DNA of 64,000 nt from Streptomyces sp. ISL-87 (GCF_018614095.1 NZ_JAGGOY010000051.1:16937-80936); one strand, 5' to 3'. Shown: positions 24,564 to 32,944, counted from the stretch's first letter. Numbers and translations: made by a program. The notes: generated by a model not told the origin, from the sequence alone.

Positions 24564-25868
24564 GTGGCACGGAAGATCGGCAGCCGGTACACCGCGCACC
24601 AGATCCTGGGGCGCGGCAGCGCGGGCACGGTGTGGCTGGGCGAGGGGCCGGACGGGCCCGTCGCCGTCAAACTGCTGCGCGAGGACCTCGCGTCCGACCA
24701 GGAGCTGGTCGGGCGGTTCGTCCAGGAGCGCAGCGCGCTGCTCGGCCTGGAACACCCGCACGTGGTCTCCGTCCGCGACCTCGTCGTCGACGGCAACGAC
24801 CTCGCCCTCGTCATGGCCCTCGTCCGGGGTACGGACCTCCGTACGCGCCTCGACCGCGAGCGGCGGCTCGCCCCCGAGGCGGCCGTGGCGATCGTCGCGG
24901 ACGTGGCGGACGCGCTGGCGGCGGCGCACGCGGCGGGCGTGGTGCACCGCGACGTCAAGCCGGAGAACGTCCTGCTGGACATGCAGGGCCCGCTCGGCCC
25001 GGGCGGCGCGCACCCGGCGCTGCTGACCGACTTCGGCGTGGCCAAGCTGATCGACTCCCCGCGGCGGACCTCCGGGACCGGCGGCGGCGTCGGTGGTGGT
25101 GGCGTTGGTGGCGGCGGGCGGGCCATGGCCCCGCCGACGCGGATCATCGGCACGCCGGACTATCTGGCGCCGGAGATCGTGGAGGGGCTGCCTCCGCGGG
25201 CGGCGGTGGACATATACGCGCTGGCCACGGTGCTGTACGAGCTGCTGGCCGGGTTCACGCCGTTCGGCGGCGGGCACCCGGGGGCGGTGCTGCGGCGGCA
25301 TGTGACGGAAACGGTCGTTCCGCTGCCGGGGATCCCGGACGAGCTGTGGCAGCTGATGGTCCAGTGCCTGGCCAAGGCCCCGGCCTCGCGGCTGCGGGCG
25401 TCGGAGCTGTCCGCGCGGCTGCGGGACCTGCTGCCGCTGCTGGTCGGGATGCCGCCGCTGGATGTGGACGAGCCGGACGATCTCGAACCGGATCCCTCGG
25501 ATCGCCCGGAGGAGGCGCCCGCGGCCACCGATCCGGTGCGGCGGCGGGGGGTGGTTCCGCTGGTGCCGGGGTCTGCGACGGACTCCAACCGGGACACCCA
25601 TACGTCGATGCGGGTGCCGGGGCCGGACGAGCTGGCCGGGGGTGCGCTGGGTACGGCCCGCGTCCCGCGCCCCTCGGGCGGGCACCGGCCGGGCTCCGCC
25701 CGGCACCGGGCGGACACGGTCCGCAAGCGGAGGCTGATGCTTTCGGCGTCGGCGGTGCTGCTGGCTGCTGCGCTGGGCGTGGGCGGCTGGCTCGCCGCCT
25801 CCGGCGACCCGGCCACCCCACCGCCCCCGGACGGCAAACACACCGCCCCCCTCACCCCCCGGCCCTAG
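24564..25868 (+). CDS. pkaB: Membrane-anchored Ser/Thr protein kinase PkaB
   Basis: A 434-residue kinase: Gly-rich loop LGRGSAGTVWLGE, Lys in VAVKLLRED, HRDVKPENVLLD, DFGVAKL, then a Gly-rich insertion (GTGGGVGGGGVGGGGRA) in the activation segment before GTPDYLAPEI. A juxtamembrane linker and one transmembrane helix (LMLSASAVLLAAALGVGGWLA) precede a short outside tail of about 25 residues. The Gly insertion in the activation loop is unusual and may alter autophosphorylation. GTG 24564 is preceded by GAGGGAG with good spacing. The 159-bp gap after pkaA has no strong terminator, so both may be cotranscribed. Confidence 0.92.
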   Translation: MARKIGSRYTAHQILGRGSAGTVWLGEGPDGPVAVKLLREDLASDQELVGRFVQERSALLGLEHPHVVSVRDLVVDGNDLALVMALVRGTDLRTRLDRERRLAPEAAVAIVADVADALAAAHAAGVVHRDVKPENVLLDMQGPLGPGGAHPALLTDFGVAKLIDSPRRTSGTGGGVGGGGVGGGGRAMAPPTRIIGTPDYLAPEIVEGLPPRAAVDIYALATVLYELLAGFTPFGGGHPGAVLRRHVTETVVPLPGIPDELWQLMVQCLAKAPASRLRASELSARLRDLLPLLVGMPPLDVDEPDDLEPDPSDRPEEAPAATDPVRRRGVVPLVPGSATDSNRDTHTSMRVPGPDELAGGALGTARVPRPSGGHRPGSARHRADTVRKRRLMLSASAVLLAAALGVGGWLAASGDPATPPPPDGKHTAPLTPRP

Positions 25869-26068
25869 CCGCCGCCGCCCCGCTGCGCGGAGCCCTGCCC
25901 GGTCCTCGAACGCCTGGACGGCTGAAGCCCCTGGGGCTTCGCCCCAGACCCCGCGCCTCAAACGCCGGCGAGGCTGGGTGGTGCGGCGGGGGTCCGGGGA
26001 CTCTGACCCGGGAAACGGAGAAAGGGCGGGGCGGGGAGGGGAAGGCCCGCGGAGCGGGGCCCGGAGGG
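25869..26068. repeat. Intergenic palindromic repeat element between pkaB and oxygenase gene
   Basis: The 200-bp convergent gap contains the hairpin CTGGGGCTTCGCCCCAG near 25931-25947 followed by GCCTCAAACGCCGGCGAGGC at 25955-25974. The same two-part block recurs at 43618-43660. It probably serves as a bidirectional terminator here. Confidence 0.7.
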
Positions 26069-27070
26069 CTAGGCCTCGACCAGTTCCGGGTGCCAGCGCC
26101 GCGCAACGGCCGGGTGCGCCCGAACCCACCCCTTCAGCTCGTTACGCCCGTACTCCGCATGGAGGGGGTTCGACGCGTCGTGGGCGATACCGGGCGCCGA
26201 CCGCAGGTACTCACCCGGGACCGTGTCCACCACCGCGTCCAGCCGCGGGTTGTAGAAGAACGGCACCGAATACCGCTCCACCGCCCCCGGCGGGCTCACC
26301 ACCCGGTGGTCCGTGGCCGTCAGGTAGCCCTCCGTCGCGATCTCCAGCAGCTCGCCCAGGTTGACGACGAACGCCCCCGCCATCGGCGGCACGTCCAGGT
26401 ACTCCCCGTCCCGGACCACCTGGAGGCCGCCCACCGAGTCCTGGAGCAGCAGGGTCAGGAAGCCGTAGTCCTTGTGGGCCCCCACCCCCTGGTCGGCTCC
26501 CGACGGCGCGGATCCCGGGTAGCGGATCAGCTTCGTGTGCAGGTGGGGCCGGTCCGCGAAGGCCGCGTCGAAGAAGTCCGCCGGGGCGCCGATCGAGGTC
26601 AGGAGCTCCTGGAGCAGCCGGTGCGCCACCGCGGCCAGCCGCGCCTGCCACTCCAGCACCGCCGTCCGCAGCTCCGGCAGCGCCGCCGGCCACTGGTTCG
26701 GTCCCTCCAGCCACAGGTACGCCGGATCCCCCGGCCCCAGCGCCGGCGCCGGCCGCTCGGCGCCGACGTCCAGCTGGTCCCGCCAGTCGGAGGCCCCGCC
26801 CGTCAGCTCATGGCCGATCCTGGTGTAGCCGCGGAAGTGCGGGGAGTTCAGATTGCTCACGGCCAGCCGGTCGGTCTCCGGCAGTGCGAAGAAAGCCCTG
26901 GTCAGCTCCAGGATGCGGGCGGTCTCCGCATCGGTGACCCCGTGCCCGGTGAGGTGCAGGAAGCCGGTGTCCCTCGCTGCCGCGTGCAGCTTCTTCAGGA
27001 AGTCGCCCCGCTGGGCGGGGTCGTCGGCTTGGGCGAGGTCAAGGACAGGGAGGGTGTGCGCGGACGGCAT
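26069..27070 (-). CDS. Isopenicillin N synthase-like Fe(II) oxygenase
   Basis: A 333-residue non-haem iron oxygenase of the isopenicillin N synthase/2-oxoglutarate dioxygenase family. The N-terminal DIOX_N-like region has VLDLAQADDPAQRGDFLKKL and TGFLHLTGHGV. The iron site is H-x-D in GAHKDYGFLTLLLQD (about residues 195-209) and the distal His in TATDHRVVSP, and RYSVPFF supplies the R-x-S cosubstrate motif. It ends YGRNELKGWVRAHPAVARRWHPEL. No biosynthetic cluster surrounds it, so the substrate is unknown; general small-molecule hydroxylation is the best inference. ATG 27070 has GGAG at proper spacing. Confidence 0.88.
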   Translation of the reverse strand: MPSAHTLPVLDLAQADDPAQRGDFLKKLHAAARDTGFLHLTGHGVTDAETARILELTRAFFALPETDRLAVSNLNSPHFRGYTRIGHELTGGASDWRDQLDVGAERPAPALGPGDPAYLWLEGPNQWPAALPELRTAVLEWQARLAAVAHRLLQELLTSIGAPADFFDAAFADRPHLHTKLIRYPGSAPSGADQGVGAHKDYGFLTLLLQDSVGGLQVVRDGEYLDVPPMAGAFVVNLGELLEIATEGYLTATDHRVVSPPGAVERYSVPFFYNPRLDAVVDTVPGEYLRSAPGIAHDASNPLHAEYGRNELKGWVRAHPAVARRWHPELVEA

Positions 27071-27394
27071 GACGGCTCCGTTTCGGGATGTCACGGGGTC
27101 CTGTTCCCGGGGATGTCGGGGCAGCGGATGGAGGGGGCCGCCGGCAGGGATGTCGCCGGGGCCGCGGGACCGCGTACAGGACCAAGTCGGATCGGTGTGG
27201 ATCAGGCTTGGGGAAAGTCCGGCGGCGGACAGCTCGTCGTGGTGACACGCATGTGGTCCACATGGCGGCGCTTCACGAGGAGAACAGTCATACGGTGAGC
27301 GTACGCCCGTACCCCCGCCCGCCAGAACGGGTTGATACAGGCGCGATCGAGCCTGGCCGGACAGGGCCGTCCGATGACCGGCTACGCTGGACCC
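27071..27394. promoter_or_regulatory. Divergent region between oxygenase gene and prfB
   Basis: This 324-bp gap contains the perfect palindrome CATGTGGTCCACATG at 27250-27264. A 15-codon ORF (27251-27298, MWSTWRRFTRRTVIR) starts inside it. The prfB -10 TACGCT lies at 27383-27388. Nothing else is recognisable. Confidence 0.45.
27383..27388 (+). promoter_or_regulatory. -10 element of leaderless prfB
   Basis: TACGCT ends 6 nt before GTG 27395 and there is no ribosome site. This predicts a leaderless prfB mRNA beginning at the start codon. Confidence 0.6.
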
Positions 27395-28504
27395 GTGGCA
27401 GTCGTCGATGTTTCCGAAGAGCTGAAGTCCCTCTCCTCGACCATGGGGTCGATCGAGGCCGTCCTGGACCTCGACAAGCTGAGGGCAGATATCGCCGTGC
27501 TCGAGGAGCAGGCCGCCGCGCCGTCCCTGTGGGACGACCCGGAAGCCGCCCAGAAGATCACGAGCAAGCTTTCGCACCTCCAGGCCGAGGTCCGCAAGAC
27601 CGAGACCCTGCGCGGGCGCATCGACGACCTTTCGGTGTTGTTCGAGCTCGCCCAGGAGATGGACGACGCGGACACCCTCGCCGAGGCGGAGACCGAGCTG
27701 GTCTCCGTACGCAAGGCGCTGGACGAGATGGAAGTCCGGACCCTCCTCTCCGGCGAGTACGCCGAGCGCGAGGCCCTGGTCAACATCCGCGCCGAGGCCG
27801 GCGGCGTCGACGCCTCCGACTTCGCCGAGCGCCTCCAGCGCATGTACCTGCGCTGGGCCGAGCGCCACGGCTACTCCACCGAGATCTACGAGACCTCGTA
27901 CGCGGAAGAGGCCGGCATCAAGTCGACCACCTTCGTCGTCAAGGCCCCGTACGCCTACGGCACGCTCTCGGTCGAGCAGGGCACCCACCGCCTCGTGCGC
28001 ATCTCGCCCTTCGACAACCAGGGCCGCCGCCAGACTTCCTTCGCGGGTGTCGAAGTGCTGCCGGTCGTCGAGTCCAGCGACCACGTCGAGATCGACGAGG
28101 GCGAACTGCGCATCGACGTGTACCGCGCCTCCGGCCCCGGCGGCCAGGGCGTCAACACGACCGACTCGGCGGTGCGCATCACGCACATCCCGACCGGCAT
28201 CGTGGTCTCCTGCCAGAACGAGCGCTCGCAGATCCAGAACAAGGCCAGCGCCATGAACGTCCTCCAGGCCAAGCTGCTGGAGCGGCGCCGCCAGGAGGAG
28301 CAGGCCAAGATGGACGCCCTCAAGGACGGCGGCAGCTCCTGGGGCAACCAGATGCGGTCCTACGTCCTGCACCCGTACCAGATGGTCAAGGACCTGCGGA
28401 CGGAGTTCGAGGTCGGCAACCCGCAGGCGGTGCTCGACGGCGAGATCGACGGCTTCCTGGAGGCGGGCATCCGCTGGCGCAAGCAGCAGGAGCAGACCGC
28501 GTAA
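27395..28504 (+). CDS. prfB: Peptide chain release factor 2
   Basis: A 369-residue release factor that recognises UGA and UAA stop codons. It carries the decoding tripeptide SPF (RISPFDNQGRRQTSF, about residue 204) and the peptidyl-tRNA hydrolysis motif GGQ (SGPGGQGVNTTDSAVR, about 249). The N-terminal coiled-coil domain contains LWDDPEAAQKITSKL. Unlike E. coli prfB there is no in-frame UGA or slippery CUU site near codon 25 (the stretch reads GSIEAVLDLDKL), so the autoregulatory frameshift is absent. The first bases form a leaderless GTG start. It ends at a very strong hairpin. Confidence 0.97.
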   Translation: MAVVDVSEELKSLSSTMGSIEAVLDLDKLRADIAVLEEQAAAPSLWDDPEAAQKITSKLSHLQAEVRKTETLRGRIDDLSVLFELAQEMDDADTLAEAETELVSVRKALDEMEVRTLLSGEYAEREALVNIRAEAGGVDASDFAERLQRMYLRWAERHGYSTEIYETSYAEEAGIKSTTFVVKAPYAYGTLSVEQGTHRLVRISPFDNQGRRQTSFAGVEVLPVVESSDHVEIDEGELRIDVYRASGPGGQGVNTTDSAVRITHIPTGIVVSCQNERSQIQNKASAMNVLQAKLLERRRQEEQAKMDALKDGGSSWGNQMRSYVLHPYQMVKDLRTEFEVGNPQAVLDGEIDGFLEAGIRWRKQQEQTA

Positions 28505-28522
28505 CACCCCACGCACACGTGA

Positions 28523-28557
28523 AGGGCCCGGACACCACATGGTGGTGTCCGGGCCCT
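28523..28557. terminator. prfB / zinc-ribbon gene bidirectional terminator
   Basis: A perfect 16-bp stem (arm AGGGCCCGGACACCAC) with a 3-nt loop lies between the convergent prfB and the small gene at 28626. Confidence 0.9.
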
Positions 28558-28625
28558 CACGCGTTGTCGTCCAGTCAGGCGGGCCCAAGCGGGCCTACGC
28601 GGCTCCAGGCAGGCCTAGGCGAGGC

Positions 28626-28820
28626 CTAGGCGGTCTGCTGGGCCACCAGTGCCAGCGCTGCCACCAGCACCACCAGAAGCACGATGAGCGCCATGGGGTT
28701 CAGGCCTGCGAAGGGGCTGCTCTCCTGCTGGAGGCGCTCCCGGTTCGCCCGGCACACCGGGCAGCGGCCCTGGCTGACGGGCGCGGCGCAGTTCGCGCAC
28801 ACGAGCCGGTCATACGTCAT
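28626..28820 (-). CDS. Small zinc-ribbon membrane protein
   Basis: A 64-residue protein beginning MTYDRLVCANCAAPVSQGRCPVC. Two CxxC knuckles (Cys8/Cys11 and Cys20/Cys23) form a probable zinc ribbon, and a C-terminal transmembrane helix follows (ALIVLLVVLVAALALVAQQ). Tail-anchored topology with the zinc ribbon in the cytoplasm is likely. ATG 28820 is preceded by a strong GAGGAGG. A possible ECF-type promoter lies upstream. No specific function can be assigned. It is convergent with prfB and divergent from ftsE. Confidence 0.85.
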   Translation of the reverse strand: MTYDRLVCANCAAPVSQGRCPVCRANRERLQQESSPFAGLNPMALIVLLVVLVAALALVAQQTA

Positions 28821-28856
28821 GCGCTCCTCCTCTCGTTCCCCTGGTACTCCTGGTAT

Positions 28857-28884
28857 AACGGCGCGGGGAACCAGACCGTTCCCC
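28857..28884 (-). promoter_or_regulatory. Candidate ECF sigma (SigR-like) promoter and inverted repeat
   Basis: On the minus strand GGGAAC (28878-28883) is followed after 18 nt by GTTATA, close to the SigR pattern GGAAT-N18-GTT. GGGGAAC and GTTCCCC also form an inverted repeat at 28865-28884 around 6 nt. The predicted leader to ATG 28820 is about 28 nt. Confidence 0.4.
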
Positions 28885-29053
28885 CTACCACTGTGCCAGC
28901 TCTCACGACATTCGGCGCGGCCCGTCCGGGCAATCGCGATACTGCCCCTCCGTGACCAGGGGATATATCGGGCAACTCCGGACGCCGGGTCCCCACCGCC
29001 CGCCCGTTCGCGTAGGGTCACGCACACCTACCCCCGGCGACCGTGGTGCACCC

Positions 29054-29743
29054 GTGATCCGATTCGACAACGTCTCCAAGTCCTACCCGAAGCAGAACCG
29101 TCCCGCACTCAGAGATGTCTCCCTGGACATCGCGAAGGGCGAGTTCGTCTTCCTGGTCGGCTCCTCCGGCTCCGGCAAGTCCACCTTCCTGCGGCTGGTC
29201 CTGCGCGAGGAGCGGGCGAGCCACGGCCAGGTGCACGTCCTGGGCAAGGACCTCGCCAAGCTCTCCAACTGGAAGGTCCCGCAGATGCGGCGCCAGCTGG
29301 GGACCGTGTTCCAGGACTTCCGCCTGCTGCCCAACAAGACGGTGGCCGAGAACGTGGCCTTCGCCCAAGAGGTCATCGGCAAGCCGAGGGGCGAGATCCG
29401 CAAGGCCGTCCCGCAGGTCCTCGAACTGGTGGGCCTGGGCGGCAAGGAGGACCGGATGCCGGGCGAGCTCTCCGGCGGTGAGCAGCAGCGCGTCGCCATC
29501 GCCCGCGCCTTCGTCAACCGCCCCGCCTTGCTGATCGCGGACGAGCCCACCGGCAACCTCGACCCGCAGACCTCCGTCGGAATCATGAAGCTGCTGGACC
29601 GGATCAACCGGACCGGTACCACCGTGATCATGGCGACGCACGACCAGCAGATCGTGGACCAGATGCGCAAGCGCGTCATCGAACTCGAACAGGGCCGTCT
29701 CGTCCGCGACCAGTCGCGCGGCGTCTACGGCTACCAGCACTGA
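29054..29743 (+). CDS. ftsE: Cell division ATP-binding protein FtsE
   Basis: A 229-residue ABC ATPase that with FtsX forms a membrane complex controlling cell-wall hydrolases during growth and division. Walker A GSSGSGKST is near residue 37, the signature LSGGEQQRVAIARA near 140, Walker B ALLIADEPTGNLD and the H-loop ATHD. GTG 29054 begins MIRFDNVSKSY, the standard FtsE N-terminus. TAGGGT at 29013-29018 may be the -10, giving about 30 nt of leader. ftsX follows after 17 nt in the same operon. Identification is firm. Confidence 0.97.
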   Translation: MIRFDNVSKSYPKQNRPALRDVSLDIAKGEFVFLVGSSGSGKSTFLRLVLREERASHGQVHVLGKDLAKLSNWKVPQMRRQLGTVFQDFRLLPNKTVAENVAFAQEVIGKPRGEIRKAVPQVLELVGLGGKEDRMPGELSGGEQQRVAIARAFVNRPALLIADEPTGNLDPQTSVGIMKLLDRINRTGTTVIMATHDQQIVDQMRKRVIELEQGRLVRDQSRGVYGYQH

Positions 29744-29760
29744 AAGGCCCCTGAGACGCC

Positions 29761-30684
29761 ATGCGCGCCCAGTTCGTCATGTCGGAGATCGGGGTCGGTC
29801 TCCGTCGCAATCTGACCATGACCTTCGCGGTCATCATCTCCGTGGCCCTGTCGCTGGCCCTGTTCGGTGGCTCCCTGCTCATGCGCGACCAGGTGAGCAA
29901 GATGAAGGGCTACTGGTACGACAAGGTCAACGTCTCGATCTACCTCTGCAACAAGAACGACGCCGAGGGGACCGGCGGCGCCTCCTGCTCCAAGGGTGCG
30001 GTGACCCCGGAGCAGAAGCAGGCCCTGCAGACCGAGCTCAAGGGCATGGAACTCGTCGAGGCCGTCACGTACGAGTCCGCCGACGAGGCCTACAAGCACT
30101 ACAAGGAGCAGTTCGGCCACACCGCGCTGGCCGCTTCGATCACCCCGGACCAGATGCAGGAATCCTTCCGGGTGAAGCTCAAGCAGCCCGAGAAGTACAA
30201 GGTGATCACCACCTCGTTCGCGGGCCGCGACGGGGTCCAGTCGGTCGCCGACCAGAGCACCGTCCTGGACAACCTCTTCCGGCTGCTGGGCTATCTCAAC
30301 TGGGCTGCCCTCGGCATCATGTTGATCATGCTGGTGGTGGCGCTGCTGCTGATCGTCAACACGGTGCGCGTCTCGGCCTTCAGCCGGCGGCGCGAGACCG
30401 GGATCATGCGGCTCGTGGGCGCCTCCAGCTTCTACATCCAGGTGCCGTTCATCATGGAGGCCGCGTTCGCCGGCCTCATCGGCGCCGTCTTCGCCTGCGG
30501 AATGCTGGGCGCAGGCCAGTACTTCGTGATCGACCACGGTGCCTCGCTGCGCGAGAAGATGGAGTTGATCAACTTCATCGGCTGGGACTCCGTCCTCACC
30601 AAGCTGCCGCTGGTGCTGGTCATCGGGGTGCTGATGCCCTCGCTCGCGGCCTTCGTCGCCTTGCGCAAGTACCTGAAGGTGTGA
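29761..30684 (+). CDS. ftsX: Cell division protein FtsX
   Basis: A 307-residue permease-like protein with the FtsX topology. The first helix is FAVIISVALSLALFGGSLL (about 20-40). An extracytoplasmic domain (about 45-170) has two Cys (LCNKN...ASCSKG) that could form a disulfide. Three C-terminal helices follow around LGIMLIMLVVALLLIV, AFAGLIGAVFACGML and LVLVIGVLMPSLAAFVAL. It couples FtsE ATP hydrolysis to peptidoglycan hydrolases outside. An AAAGG ribosome site lies between the genes. Confidence 0.96.
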   Translation: MRAQFVMSEIGVGLRRNLTMTFAVIISVALSLALFGGSLLMRDQVSKMKGYWYDKVNVSIYLCNKNDAEGTGGASCSKGAVTPEQKQALQTELKGMELVEAVTYESADEAYKHYKEQFGHTALAASITPDQMQESFRVKLKQPEKYKVITTSFAGRDGVQSVADQSTVLDNLFRLLGYLNWAALGIMLIMLVVALLLIVNTVRVSAFSRRRETGIMRLVGASSFYIQVPFIMEAAFAGLIGAVFACGMLGAGQYFVIDHGASLREKMELINFIGWDSVLTKLPLVLVIGVLMPSLAAFVALRKYLKV

Positions 30685-30738
30685 CAAGCGCCCCGTGCGC
30701 GGTCCGGCCAACCACCGGTACCGCTGCGGGGCTTGTCC

Positions 30739-30744
30739 TAGACT
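30739..30744 (+). promoter_or_regulatory. -10 element of likely leaderless S41 protease gene
   Basis: TAGACT ends 7 nt before ATG 30752, with no ribosome site between, so transcription should start at or beside the start codon. Confidence 0.55.
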
Positions 30745-30751
30745 CGACGCC

Positions 30752-31954
30752 ATGCCGGGTCCACCCGCCTCCTCTCTCCGGCCCCGCGACCTGCGTCGCG
30801 GGGCCGTCTTGACGTTGGCCTTCCTCGCGGCCCTCGGCACCGCCGCGAGCGCGGGCTGCTGGGACCGCGCGGACGCCACGGACGCCGCCGGGTTACCAGC
30901 GGCAAGCAGTACGAGTGCCCCCGCCGTCCCCGCGCCCGCACCGCCCCGCGAGGCCGGCACCGCCGACCGGGAGGCCGTGGCCCGCGCCGCCGCCGATGCC
31001 GTCGCCGAGGGCAAGTCCGGCAAGAAGGCCGCCCAGGAGGTGGTCAGCCGCAGCGGAGACCGTTGGGGCGTCGTCTACGACCAGGGCGAGTACGCCGCCT
31101 TCACCGAGGACCTCGACGGCCGCTGGACCGGCGTCGGGCTCTGGACCGAGCGCCTGCGGGACGGCCGCATCGAGATCGACCGGGTCCAGCCCGGCAGCCC
31201 CGCCGCCCGGGCCGGCCTGACCGCCGGGGACCGGCTGCTGAGTGTCGACGGCCACCGCGTCACGGGGCTGGCCGTGGCCGAGGTGGTGGCCCTGCTGCGC
31301 GGCGAGGCCGGCACCCGGGTCGTACTGAGCCTCAGCCGGGACGGCGTCACCCTCACCGAGACCGTCCGCCGCGAACAGCTGCGCTCCGAGCCCGTGACCG
31401 TACGGCTGCTCCCGGGCGGGATCACCGTCATCAAGGTCGCCTCCTTCACCCGCGGCTCGGGCGAACGCGTTCAGGAAGCCGTGCGGGCGGCCCCCCCCGG
31501 CGCCGGCGTGATGCTGGACCTGCGCGGCAACCCGGGCGGGCTGGTCACCGAGGCGGTGAAGGCCGCCTCCGCCTTCCTGGACGGCGGCCTGGTGGCCACG
31601 TACGACGTACGGGGAACCGAGCACGCCCTGTACGCGCCCCGGGGCGGGGACACGGTCAGGCCGCTGGTCGCGCTGGTCGACGGCGGCACGATGAGCGCGG
31701 CCGAGCTGGTCGCGGGCGCCCTCCAGGACCGCGGCCGCGCGGTGACGGTCGGGACGCGGACCTTCGGCAAGGGCTCGGTGCAGATGCCGACGCAGCTCCC
31801 GGACGGCTCGGTGGCCGAGCTGACGGTGGGCACGTACCGCACTCCGGCGGGCCGCAGCCTGGACGGCGGCGGCATCAGCCCGGACCTGGCGGCCGACGAA
31901 GGGGCCGAGGAGCGGGCCCGTACGGTATTGGGTGGCCTCGGGGTGGGTCCGTAG
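30752..31954 (+). CDS. S41 family C-terminal processing peptidase
   Basis: A 400-residue exported serine protease. A signal peptide (residues 1-35, RRGAVLTLAFLAALGTAASA) is followed by a Pro/Ala-rich linker. A PDZ domain lies at about 125-205 (IEIDRVQPGSPAARAGLTAGDRLLSVDG). The S41 core contains LDLRGNPGG, the nucleophile Ser in GGTMSAAELVAGAL and the general-base Lys in TFGKGSVQ. It would cleave periplasmic or secreted proteins at their C-termini. Position behind ftsEX and before smpB is typical for actinobacteria. The start is ATG 30752, just downstream of a -10 hexamer. Confidence 0.92.
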   Translation: MPGPPASSLRPRDLRRGAVLTLAFLAALGTAASAGCWDRADATDAAGLPAASSTSAPAVPAPAPPREAGTADREAVARAAADAVAEGKSGKKAAQEVVSRSGDRWGVVYDQGEYAAFTEDLDGRWTGVGLWTERLRDGRIEIDRVQPGSPAARAGLTAGDRLLSVDGHRVTGLAVAEVVALLRGEAGTRVVLSLSRDGVTLTETVRREQLRSEPVTVRLLPGGITVIKVASFTRGSGERVQEAVRAAPPGAGVMLDLRGNPGGLVTEAVKAASAFLDGGLVATYDVRGTEHALYAPRGGDTVRPLVALVDGGTMSAAELVAGALQDRGRAVTVGTRTFGKGSVQMPTQLPDGSVAELTVGTYRTPAGRSLDGGGISPDLAADEGAEERARTVLGGLGVGP

Positions 31955-31972
31955 TGCGAAAATGGCCGCACT

Positions 31973-32458
31973 ATGGCTAAGGAAAAAGGGCGCAAGCTGA
32001 TCGCCCAGAACAAGAAGGCGCGGCACGACTACACGATCCTCGACACCTACGAGTGCGGTCTCGTGCTCACCGGTACCGAGGTGAAGTCCCTGCGCCAGGG
32101 CCGTGCCTCCCTGGTGGACGGCTTCGTGTCGATGGAGGGCAACGAGGCCTGGCTGTACAACGTGCACGTGCCGGAGTACAGCCAGGGCACCTGGACCAAC
32201 CACAGCGCCCGCCGCAAGCGCAAGCTCCTCATGCACCGCGAGGAGATCGACAAGCTGGACTCGAAGTCGCAGGAGTCGGGCCACACGATCGTGCCCCTCG
32301 CCCTGTACTTCAAGGACGGCCGCGCGAAGATCGAGATCGCGCTGGCGAAGGGCAAGAAGGAGTACGACAAGCGTCAGACGCTGCGCGAGAAGCAGGACAC
32401 CCGCGAGACGAACCGCGCGATCGCGGCGGTGCGGCGCAAGCAGCGCGGCACGGTTTAA
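31973..32458 (+). CDS. smpB: SsrA-binding protein SmpB
   Basis: A 161-residue RNA-binding protein that carries tmRNA into stalled ribosomes and mimics the missing codon-anticodon stem. The family hallmarks are clear: NKKARHDYTILDTYECGLVLTGTEVKSLR, YSQGTWTNHSARRKRKLLMH, and the basic C-terminal tail KGKKEYDKRQTLREKQDTRE needed for decoding-centre entry. Its RNA partner ssrA lies 83 bp downstream, separated by a hairpin. Confidence 0.97.
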   Translation: MAKEKGRKLIAQNKKARHDYTILDTYECGLVLTGTEVKSLRQGRASLVDGFVSMEGNEAWLYNVHVPEYSQGTWTNHSARRKRKLLMHREEIDKLDSKSQESGHTIVPLALYFKDGRAKIEIALAKGKKEYDKRQTLREKQDTRETNRAIAAVRRKQRGTV

Positions 32459-32469
32459 CCTCCTGGCAC

Positions 32470-32510
32470 GCGGAGGTGCACTTCGCGTACCATGGCGTCA
32501 GCACCTCCGC
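32470..32510 (+). terminator. Hairpin between smpB and ssrA
   Basis: A perfect 10-bp inverted repeat (GCGGAGGTGC) with a 21-nt loop follows smpB by 12 nt. It probably terminates smpB. A TTAAAA stretch at 32530-32535 downstream would then be the ssrA -10. Confidence 0.55.
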
Positions 32511-32541
32511 TCGCGGGGGATGCTGTTTGTTAAAAAAACAT

Positions 32542-32927
32542 GGGGATGATCGGTTTCGACAGCGGATGTCGATGCAGGGGAAGCGAGCCGAGGAAGCGGC
32601 AATGATCTCGCTAACCATATGTCGCAAACAATAATCGCCAACTCCAAGAGCGATAACTCCCGCTTCACCCTCGCTGCCTAATAACAGTGAGCTGAAGCCT
32701 CTGTGAGGAGCGTCAGCCCGGAAGTGGTCCCGGTCCGGATCCTGGCGTCAATTAGGGATCTAAACCTCTAGCCCCGGTCACGGGGGCTGGAGGGAAATCA
32801 AACAGTGACTGAGCCCGTCGGAGACTTGTCCGTGTGATCTCCGGGGCCGAGAAAATCGCAGCGGACTGCGCTCGGAGAAGCCCTGCTTCTGCACCGTTGG
32901 ACGCGGGTTCGATTCCCGCCATCTCCA
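32542..32927 (+). ncRNA. ssrA: Transfer-messenger RNA
   Basis: This RNA rescues stalled ribosomes by acting as tRNA-Ala and mRNA. The 5' end GGGGATG pairs with CATCTCC at 32920-32926, giving a 7-bp acceptor stem with one G-U pair. The T-arm GCGGGTTCGATTCCCGC is intact and the discriminator is A32927; the CCA is not encoded. The resume codon is GCC at 32637, and the tag reads ANSKSDNSRFTLAA (32637-32678) followed by two stops, TAA TAA. The Ala-Ala end is the protease signal. Pseudoknot arms flank the tag, for example the GC-rich AGCCCCGGTCACGGGGGCT stretch near 32771. The ends are confident to within a few bases. Confidence 0.96.
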
Positions 32928-32944
32928 CTCATCCCATGTGGGCT

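Noticed and set aside
22494..26129. 1,211-codon antisense frame across pkaA and pkaB
   Set aside because: Two clearly recognised kinases occupy the other strand; the antisense translation is a low-complexity shadow.
27395..27500. Programmed +1 frameshift in prfB
   Set aside because: No in-frame UGA or slippery CUU is found; the frame is continuous from the GTG, as usual in high-GC actinobacteria.
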